Assembly: GCA_947627205.1 (NCBI GenBank)
Contig: CANQVE010000002.1
Span: 124,001-188,000 of the forward strand
Length of the DNA: 64,000 nucleotides
Direction: 5' to 3'
DNA from: an uncultured Clostridia bacterium
GTDB lineage: Bacteria; Bacillota; Clostridia; Oscillospirales; Ruminococcaceae
Position 1 is the stretch's first letter. Every line of letters starts with the position of its first letter. Under the pieces are notes generated by a model. The model made no database searches, had not been told where the DNA came from, and was given only the letters and a program-made list of their open reading frames with translations. Of this stretch, positions 49,169 through 58,692 are shown piece after piece. A program made the position numbers and the translations under genes.

Positions 49169-52100
49169 TTTTCAAGTTTTACCCCGCGTGGGGGTATCGC
49201 AAATTCTTTTTTGGCTTCATCTACTTCTTTAGTGTTTCAAGTCATACCCCAGCGTGGGTGTATCCGTTGAGAGCTATGCGGAATTCATACCCGAAACGTT
49301 TCAAGTCATACCCCCGCGTGGGGGGTATCAGGTAAAACAGCTCGCTCAATCCGTTTTTGAGAGTTTCAAGTCATACCCCCGCGTGGGGGGTATCATCCGC
49401 AGTCGGCTCTAAATCCTCTGGAGCAGGTGTTTCAAGTCATACCCCCGCGTGGGGGTATCTCGTTCCCCTAGAAGAAATGACTTTGACGTTAATGTTTCAA
49501 GTCATACCCCCGCGTGGGGGGGTATCAGGCGGGCTGTTGAAGAAAATCGACGTCCCGCCTGTTTCAAGTCATACCCCCGCGTGGGGGGTATCCGGCGTGA
49601 GCTATTTTTGCGGTTCGGTGATGAGCGTTTCAAGTCATACCCCCGCGTGGGATCCGCCCAGCTCAAACCCGCCTGTTGTTTGCCCCTGGTTTCAAGTCAT
49701 ACCCCCGCGTGGGGGGTATCCATTTCCAAGCCCGTATTAAAAAATACATACTTGTTTCAAGTCATACCCCCGCGTGGGGGGTATCAGCCCCAACAATTAA
49801 AATCATTCCACTTTTTATGTTTCAAGTCATACCCCCGCGTGGGGGGTATCACTTCTTCTGTTTTGGTTGTTTTCAGCGAGCGTGTTTCAAGTCATACCCC
49901 CGCGTGGGGGGTATCCCCAAAGGTGCGTATATACAGAAAGTGCAGAAGTTTCAAGTCATACCCCCGCGTGGGGGGTATCCCCAAAGGTGCGTATATACAG
50001 AAAGTGCAGAAGTTTCAAGTCATACCCCCGCGTGGGGGGTATCGTATTTGAAGACGCTATTGTTGATGTGATAGGTTTCAAGTCATACCCCCGCGTGGGG
50101 GGTATCAACATTCACGGCATTGAAAAAGTTGTCGTTATTGTTTCAAGTCATACCCCCGCGTGGGGGTATCCAGTTACGGGCTAATCAGTATCAACAGCAA
50201 ATGCGTTTCAAGTCATACCCCCGCGTGGGGAGTATCCCAGAGAGGTCACTATTTGAGGGATAGCCCAAGTTTCAAGTCATACCCCCGCGTGGGGGGTATC
50301 TTTTATCGCATGACGAGTGTTTTCTTTGTGAGTGTTTCAAGTCATACCCCCGCGTGGGGGGTATCTTGACAATTATATCTCTGTATCGGAAAGCGAATTT
50401 GTTTCAAGTCATACCCCCGCGTGGGGGGGTATCAGAATAATTTTTGAAAGGAAAAAATATAAATGCTGTTTCAAGTCATACCCCCGCGTGGGGGGTATCA
50501 GAATAATTTTTGAAAGGAAAAAATATAAATGCTGTTTCAAGTCATACCCCCGCGTGGGGGGTATCCAAAGGGCGTGAAGTATTACACTGTAAGTGGTGCG
50601 GTTTCAAGTCATACCCCCGCGTGGGGGGTATCCTGCCCTTTTCTTATAGTACTGTTGCTTTGGTCGTTTCAAGTCATACCCCCGCGTGGGGGGTATCATT
50701 GATAGCCGCCGCCGCTATCGGCGACGCCATAGTTTCAAGTCATACCCCCGCGTGGGGGGTATCCCAAATTCCTCGTTCATAAAATCATCAAATACCGAGT
50801 TTCAAGTCATACCCCCGCGGGGGGGGTATCCCCATATGCACTAATGTAAGAAAAAATGGCGAAATATCGCGGTTTTTAGATGTTTAACCGTAATTTTTAA
50901 CTTAAAAATGTTTGAAAAATAATTAGATATTTACTAATTTAATCTTTTATGATAATGGAAAAAGTGAGTATTATAGCCATTTGCTAACAAAGTTAGTGCA
51001 TATGGGGGGTATCCCCAAGCTCGGAGATAACGCCGTTAAACACTACGTTTCAAGTCATACCCCCGCGGGGGGGTATCATAGGATTTGATTTGCTTATATT
51101 TCACCTTCCCTGTTTCAAGTCATACCCCCGCGGGGGGGGTATCAAATACCACGGAAAAGGTTATTTCCTGAACATGGTTTCAAGTCATACCCCCGCGTGG
51201 GGGGTATCATCCCCGGCAATAACTTTATTCTTTGCACTCATGTTTCAAGTCATACCCCCGCGTGGGGGGGTATCGGGAACTGTTCCTGTTGAGAGTATGG
51301 CAGAACAGTTTCAAGTCATACCCCCGCGTGGGGGGTATCCTATCGGCAGGACGGGGAGAAAGGGAAAGAACATGTTTCAAGTCATACCCCCGCGTGGGGG
51401 GTATCCAGTGCCTTGTACATCTCCTGCCTTGCGTTTTCCGTTTCAAGTCATACCCCCGCGTGGGGGGTATCGGAAATGCTTGTATCAATCGGGCGCGACC
51501 TTAAGTTTCAAGTCATACCCCCGCGTGGGGGGTATCGGAAATGCTTGTATCAATCGGGCGCGACCTTAAGTTTCAAGTCATACCCCCGCGTGGGGGGTAT
51601 CCGCAGAAGTAAGAAAGCAGAAGTGCTACGAAATGTTTCAAGTCATACCCCCGCGTGGGGGGTATCGCGAAAACATGCCGAAACGCTCACGGCTTGATGT
51701 TTCAAGTCATACCCCCGCGTGGGGGGTATCGGAAGCTTGCGCCGAAAGAGTGCGTATCATTGGTTTCAAGTCATACCCCCGCGTGGGGGGTATCCAGCAT
51801 TTTTGGCATATAAAATCGGTATCATAGTTTCAAGTCATACCCCCGCGTGGGGGTATCTGTTTCTTCGTCAAGTTCTCTCAGTTCCTTTTCGTTTCAAGTC
51901 ATACCCCCGCGTGGGGGGTATCAGCGATAACTTGTAGTTTACATTTACGTTTTTAGTTTCAAGTCATACCCCCGCGTGGGGGGTATCAGGCTACCTCTGC
52001 AAAAAGCGCGGTCTGGATTACGTTTCAAGTCATACCCCCGCGTGGGGGGTATCCGTTGTGGTTTTTCCCTCTTTCTGTCTTTATTAGTTTCAAGTCATAC

Positions 52101-55100
52101 CCCCGCGTGGGGGGTATCTGCGGCTTGGGTTTACAGCTCTACGCTGTATGGTGTTTCAAGTCATACCCCCGCGTGGGGGGTATCCGCCTTTTGTGCGCCC
52201 GGTGTTGAAAATTATAGGTTTCAAGTCATACCCCCGCGTGGGGGGTATCTTGTTATATTCTTGATGGAAACGTGCTGATTCCTGTTTCAAGTCATACCCC
52301 CGCGTGGGGGGTATCGTGAAGAATGTGCGTATATTTGCCGCTGATTTTGGGTTTCAAGTCATACCCCCGCGTGGGGGGTATCCGCTCGGCAGCTCTGGCG
52401 GCTCTGCCTCGTCCGGGTTTCAAGTCATACCCCCGCGTGGGGGGTATCCGCGACGGCGTGACAATAGGAAAAATCGGTACAGTTTCAAGTCATACCCCCG
52501 CGTGGGGGGTATCAAAGTGCGTATACAAAAAACCTCTTAATGGAAATGTTTCAAGTCATACCCCCGCGTGGGGGGTATCCAGATCCCCTAATAATGACGC
52601 AAAACCTCGGCAAGTTTCAAGTCATACCCCCGCGTGGGGGGTATCCTTTGCCGTTTCAAGCTCCTGTTTTTCTGCGTATGTTTCAAGTCATACCCCCGCG
52701 TGGGGGGTATCTGTTGCATACCCGTTGAGAACTCCATTGATAGTGTTTCAAGTCATACCCCCGCGTGGGGGTATCGCGCCGCCTGCGCGGCAAAAGAACT
52801 TCTTACATGTTTCAAGTCATACCCCCGCGTGGGGGGTATCTGCGCCGTTTGCGACGGGTATCGTCTGTCCCATAGTTTCAAGTCATACCCCCGCGTGGGG
52901 GGTATCCCGCCCTGTTGCCTTAAAAGGATAACTTCATCGCCGTTTCAAGTCATACCCCCGCGTGGGGGGTATCACACTTCCGGCAGAATTACAACATTGG
53001 GGTTTTTGTTTCAAGTCATACCCCCGCGTGGGGGGTATCTGTACGCCTGCGACATTGTTCATTTTTGTAAAGTTTCAAGTCATACCCCCGCGTGGGGGGT
53101 ATCAGGAGCCGTTTGTACTTTACGACGGCACAAACCGCGTTTCAAGTCATACCCCCGCGTGGGGGGTATCGATTTTATCTTGAACCGCAATCACGGAACT
53201 AACGTTTCAAGTCATACCCCCGCGTGGGGGGTATCCTTGAATGATAATAAATCAATCGCACTTTCAAAGTTTCAAGTCATACCCCCGCGTGGGGGGTATC
53301 CGTTGTACTCATACCGTCGCTTATTGCCTTTCTGTTTCAAGTCATACCCCCGCGTGGGGGTATCATTATGGCTTTGCTGTCGGAATTAAGCTGTCCGGTT
53401 TCAAGTCATACCCCCGCGTGGGGGGTATCCTTGTTGCTTACTGCCCGTAATCGAGCGGGTATGTTTCAAGTCATACCCCCGCGTGGGGGGTATCAGTTCT
53501 GCAAACGGGATTTCTTCACCCGCTTTTGTTTCAAGTCATACCCCCGCGTGGGGGGTATCGCATAACCGAGATTGAGATAATTTGCCGCTGTAGTTTCAAG
53601 TCATACCCCCGCGTGGGGGGTATCTTCATCTTTAAAATCCTCTCTTTCTTAAGATATGTTTCAAGTCATACCCCCGCGTGGGGGGTATCAAGAATTGGTT
53701 GGGTGATCTCCACCGCTGTATAGTTTCAAGTCATACCCCCGCGTGGGGGGTATCGTTTGCTTGGGAAGAAAACTGTCAGTGCAAATCAAGTTTCAAGTCA
53801 TACCCCCGCGTGGGGGGTATCTCAAGGCTTTACTTTCAATTAGTTGTTTGAGCAGTTTCAAGTCATACCCCCGCGTGGGGGGTATCGAATTGCATCGGAC
53901 GGCATAAAGCGATCCCAAACGTTTCAAGTCATACCCCCGCGTGGGGGGTATCATACCGATATGAAGCAATATACCCTTTGTATGTTTCAAGTCATACCCC
54001 CGCGTGGGGGGTATCCGTCTCAGCTGAGGGCGGCGAGGTCGAGAAGGTGTTTCAAGTCATACCCCCGCGTGGGGGGTATCAGAAAGTGGCCTACGAGGTC
54101 ACGGGCAACAAGATGTTTCAAGTCATACCCCCGCGTGGGGGGTATCGTTTCTTCGCCGCTTTGTCCTCGGCCTTTGCCGTGTTTCAAGTCATACCCCCGC
54201 GTGGGGGGTATCTGACTGTATCTATTATTTCTCTTGCGCTGGTTGTTTCAAGTCATACCCCCGCGTGGGGGGTATCCAGCTTATTTTACCGCCGCTTGTG
54301 GAGTTCCTCGTTTCAAGTCATACCCCCGCGTGGGGGGTATCTTCACGACTATTGGCAAGCTCACTTTTTAAGAAGTTTCAAGTCATACCCCCGCGTGGGG
54401 GGTATCCGCATAGAGCCGTCAGCGTTCGTTGTTTCTATTGTGTTTCAAGTCATACCCCCGCGTGGGGGTATCTTTGTCGATTTCCGCGCCTGTCAGGTCC
54501 TTAACGTTTCAAGTCATACCCCCGCGTGGGGGGTATCTCAACAGCATTTACAGCATTTTTGCCGTTCTTTTTGTTTCAAGTCATACCCCCGCGTGGGGGG
54601 TATCCGTCATACCTTGCAGGCGACGTTCCGAGCGCGTTGTTTCAAGTCATACCCCCGCGTGGGGGGTATCTTTCCCGAATGGGAATGACCCGTCACGAAG
54701 ATGTTTCAAGTCATACCCCCGCGTGGGGGGTATCCTGTATCTGCCTTACGACAAAAGACGGCGGTTCTGTTTCAAGTCATACCCCCGCGTGGGGGGTATC
54801 GCGAACTGCAGAAGAAAATTGAGGAGCTCAAAGTTTCAAGTCATACCCCCGCGTGGGGGGTATCCTGTCAGAAAGCTTGAGGGACAAACTATGAAAATGT
54901 TTCAAGTCATACCCCCGCGTGGGGGGTATCCTGTATCTTCGGCAGAAAATCCCAATGATCCCGCGTTTCAAGTCATACCCCCGCGTGGGGGGTATCATTT
55001 CGGGAGAGTGTGATCCTCCCGCACCAATAGGTTTCAAGTCATACCCCCGCGTGGGGGGTATCCAATATTTTATGATGCCTAATAATCCTCTAATAGTTTC

Positions 55101-57478
55101 AAGTCATACCCCCGCGTGGGGGGTATCGTCCGACTGTCTTCCCTTTACCCTCTTATTATATGTTTCAAGTCATACCCCCGCGTGGGGGGTATCTTCCATT
55201 GCATACGCCGTTTTTGTCCGCATTGTGTTTCAAGTCATACCCCCGCGTGGGGGGTATCCGGATAAATCAAATTCTTCTGCAAGCGGTTCGTGTTTCAAGT
55301 CATACCCCCGCGTGGGGGGTATCTGCGAACTTTGCCCTTATCCGACTTCAATATGTGTTTCAAGTCATACCCCCGCGTGGGGGGTATCATAGCTTACAGT
55401 GAGCAACAAGTAATCAATATATAGTTTCAAGTCATACCCCCGCGTGGGGGGTATCCAGGATTGGAGCAAAGTTGCACTGATTGATACCGGTTTCAAGTCA
55501 TACCCCCGCGTGGGGGGTATCCAGGCGTTATAATTCCGCTCCATTCGCCCAAAGTTTCAAGTCATACCCCCGCGTGGGGGGTATCTCCAGTTCCTCAGCC
55601 TCCGCGGCCAGCTCGGAAGTTTCAAGTCATACCCCCGCGTGGGGGGTATCATAAGCTCTATTGCAACTCCAACCGCTACCGATGTTTCAAGTCATACCCC
55701 CGCGTGGGGGGTATCATAGAAAATATTATGTGCGAGAGGTATTGGTATGTTTCAAGTCATACCCCCGCGTGGGGGGTATCCCGCACGCCTAAATCAGCAA
55801 CCCTTGATATGCGGTTTCAAGTCATACCCCCGCGTGGGGGGTATCTATTTTATCCATTTTCGCCTTTTAATACGCTTTCGTTTCAAGTCATACCCCCGCG
55901 TGGGGGGTATCTCAGGGCTTTATGCTTACGGGGATACATTGCGCGTTTCAAGTCATACCCCCGCGTGGGGGGTATCTTTTTGGGAAGAAAGGGGTATGAG
56001 TATGGATATGTTTCAAGTCATACCCCCGCGTGGGGGGTATCAATTCTATTTGAATAGTTTCTTCATCACTTCCGTGTTTCAAGTCATACCCCCGCGTGGG
56101 GGGTATCGGGGAAAGGTAAAAAGAAAGGAACATGTTTTTTGAGTTTCAAGTCATACCCCCGCGTGGGGGGTATCGCTTGAATTAGTGAAAAAAATCCCAG
56201 AAATCATTGTTTCAAGTCATACCCCCGCGTGGGGGGTATCGAAATTAGTCTGTCAGGCGCGAACCTGACAGAAGTTTCAAGTCATACCCCCGCGTGGGGG
56301 GTATCGGTTCACCTTTACAACTTGCAGGAAGGGGTTCAGGTTTCAAGTCATACCCCCGCGTGGGGGGTATCTTTCAGATACTCATCAGGGGTGTTTTTTT
56401 ACTAGTTTCAAGTCATACCCCCGCGTGGGGGGTATCGTCGAGGGCCGCCCGAAGGCGCGCCGCTATAAGGTTTCAAGTCATACCCCCGCGTGGGGGGTAT
56501 CGGCCGTCAAACACTTCGCTCCGCCTGATGACCTGTTTCAAGTCATACCCCCGCGTGGGGGGTATCACGCTCGCGGTGTTCAGCTCTGCGAGGTAGGAGG
56601 TTTCAAGTCATACCCCCGCGTGGGGGGTATCAGCTGTATCTCTTTTTTGAGATAGTAGAGCTGTGTTTCAAGTCATACCCCCGCGTGGGGGGTATCTTTG
56701 CGTGTAGTCCTTGTTCTCGCTTTGCGTCAGGTTTCAAGTCATACCCCCGCGTGGGGGGTATCCAGCGCCGCTACGAGTCGAACACCGCCTACCTGTTTCA
56801 AGTCATACCCCCGCGTGGGGGGTATCTCAGGGGGGAGTTCAGAGGGGGTTCGCCCCTTTCTGTTTCAAGTCATACCCCCGCGTGGGGGGTATCAAGTGCG
56901 AGGGTTTACGCGGTGGGTGGCAAACAGTTTCAAGTCATACCCCCGCGTGGGGGGTATCGAGCTGGCGAAAGCACGGCAGGCCACGTTTTATGTTTCAAGT
57001 CATACCCCCGCGTGGGGGGTATCCTCCCTAAATCCCATTCATCGCTTGATGATATGTGTTTCAAGTCATACCCCCGCGTGGGGGGTATCTTCTTTGGCGT
57101 GTCCCCGGTCTACCTCATCGGAGTTTCAAGTCATACCCCCGCGTGGGGGGTATCCCTGCTGCCCTTGCCGGGGTGTTTGTCCGCCCTGTTTCAAGTCATA
57201 CCCCCGCGTGGGGGGTATCGTGTAATTATGGAACGACTATCAGGGGATTTCGTTTCAAGTCATACCCCCGCGTGGGGGGTATCGAATTTTGCAGGAACTC
57301 CTCGCAGAGGTGAGAAGTTTCAAGTCATACCCCCGCGTGGGGGGTATCCCTGTATGCGGATCAGTTCAAGGCGAATATGCAGTTTCAAGTCATACCCCCG
57401 CGTGGGGGGTATCATGCCGTGGGTAATAAACTGTAAAGGAGAATAAGTTTCAAGTCATACCCCCGCGTGGGGGGTATC
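49169..57478 (-). CRISPR. Type I-C CRISPR array, about 124 repeats plus one degenerate terminal and one truncated repeat; crRNA-sense repeat GATACCCCCCACGCGGGGGTATGACTTGAAAC (32 bp), spacers mostly 33-35 bp
   Basis: Plus-strand GTTTCAAGTCATACCCCCGCGTGGGGGGTATC recurring every 63-68 bp. Orientation assigned from the I-C-like 3' handle (TTGAAAC), the AT-rich leader at the cas7 side and degenerate repeats at the cas4 side. Confidence 0.98.
50830..51007. mobile_element. MITE-like small inverted-repeat element inserted in the CRISPR array
   Basis: Perfect 15-bp terminal inverted repeats CCCCATATGCACTAA / TTAGTGCATATGGGG with further imperfect inverted similarity (AAAATGGC / GCCATTT); AT-rich non-coding interior; flanked by duplicated repeat-end sequence. 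Confidence 0.75.
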
Positions 57479-57662
57479 TGCAAAATTGCACAAAAAATCG
57501 CTATGACCGGCCTTTTTTTAAGTCGAAATGTATAATTCATTATGCAAAAAGCAGAATAATTTATATTTATCGTTAAAAATTAACGACAAATTGTTATTTT
57601 TTCTGCGCGAACCCGCAGGGGGTTTTGCACCCGATTGGAGTCTGCGCAAAGTTCTGTGATTT
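57479..57662 (-). promoter_or_regulatory. CRISPR leader (AT-rich), between array and cas7
   Basis: Non-repeat AT-rich region on the crRNA-5' side; includes TGCAA-AA-TTGCA at the repeat junction and CGTTAA-AAA-TTAACG inverted repeat. Confidence 0.75.
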
Positions 57663-57694
57663 GTTTCAAATCATATTCCCGCATGAAGATAATC
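57663..57694 (-). other. Degenerate CRISPR repeat (psi-repeat) outside the array, adjacent to cas7 stop
   Basis: GTTTCAAATCATATTCCCGCATGAAGATAATC: exactly 32 nt, 23/32 identical to the array repeat, with the 3' handle (crRNA sense GATTTGAAAC) almost intact. Confidence 0.8.
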
Positions 57695-57696
57695 TG

Positions 57697-58689
57697 TTAT
57701 CTGAACAAATCGCTATTTGCAGGAACAGTTTTCCACTGTATCTCACTGTAAGGATCTGTCAAAAATCCTACTTCAACTCCTTTCGGAACGCTGTCTGTTT
57801 TGATTTGGAAGTTATAGTCTGTATAATTTCTGGCAAATTCAATTTCGGGATTTCTTGAAACGCTTACAAGCTCAAATAATTTATGTGCAGGCGCACAACC
57901 GAGCTTGCTCTGACGCTTGCGCTGATTAAGGTCGCTATCGGTTCCCACATGCTTAAAAATTATCAAAGGAGTTATTACCGACATTTCGCCCTTGCTTGCA
58001 GAACGGTCATGTTCATACATATTAAGTATTGCCTCGAAAAGTATCTTCAGATCTTTGTCATCAAATCCCGTTTCTTCGGCAAGATTTGCGCTTATAAACC
58101 CTCTTGCCTCATAAAGTCCATACGGAATAAGCTGTTTTCTTCCCATTGTGCGGAGTTTTTCCTCATCGGTTGCTTTCTCGGCCTTTTCGTAATCTTCATA
58201 CGAAACAGCGCCCTTTACATCCTCTGTTTTGCACATTCTTGTAATTGAAATATCAAGCGGCAAAATAGGATCTACCGATTTTGCAAACGTTATCTGAACA
58301 GGTCCGCGGACTTGTCCCGCGTTTGGTCCTGTTGAAAGAACGCCGCCGAAAGTCCTCACATCATAAAACAGTTCACAGGCTTTTCTGCGCGACTTGTAAA
58401 GGCTGTCCTTGTCCTTTGCGCCCATTTCCACGCCTGCAAGTGATTTTGATTTTGCGATAAACTTATTGATGTTAGTTGCATTTTGCATAATTATGCTCAT
58501 GCCGTCTTCCTCTGGATAAGCCGCCTGGATATAATTTCTTATGCGGCGTTTAATTGCGGCGTCTGTTATGTAGCCGTGCATATCCTGCGGATCTACACGA
58601 GGAGAGTTTCCCATGTCGGGATCGCCGTTGGGGTTACCGTTCACACACTGAATGTAGAACATAATTTCGTATCTGTTTTCAATAGCCAT
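57697..58689 (-). CDS. cas7: Type I-C Cascade backbone protein Cas7
   Basis: NRYEIMFYIQCVNGNPNGDPDMGNSPRVDPQDMHGYITDAAIKRRIRNYI; DVRTFGGVLSTGPNAGQVRGPVQITFAKSVDPI. Confidence 0.97.
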   Translation of the reverse strand: MAIENRYEIMFYIQCVNGNPNGDPDMGNSPRVDPQDMHGYITDAAIKRRIRNYIQAAYPEEDGMSIIMQNATNINKFIAKSKSLAGVEMGAKDKDSLYKSRRKACELFYDVRTFGGVLSTGPNAGQVRGPVQITFAKSVDPILPLDISITRMCKTEDVKGAVSYEDYEKAEKATDEEKLRTMGRKQLIPYGLYEARGFISANLAEETGFDDKDLKILFEAILNMYEHDRSASKGEMSVITPLIIFKHVGTDSDLNQRKRQSKLGCAPAHKLFELVSVSRNPEIEFARNYTDYNFQIKTDSVPKGVEVGFLTDPYSEIQWKTVPANSDLFR

Positions 58690-58692
58690 TTT

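Noticed and set aside
49357-57446. Dozens of ORFs with repeated SSHTPAWGVS, FKSYPRVGGI, FQVIPPRGGY or IPPTRGYDLK peptides
   Set aside because: They are translations of the 32-bp CRISPR repeat in different frames; period 63-68 bp and spacer-encoded linkers show they are not genes.
57597-57640. AAACCCCCTGCGGG...GCAGAAAA as a second degenerate repeat after the psi-spacer
   Set aside because: Similarity to the repeat needs gaps and the handle is not preserved; may just be a GC-rich hairpin. Left as a point to test only.
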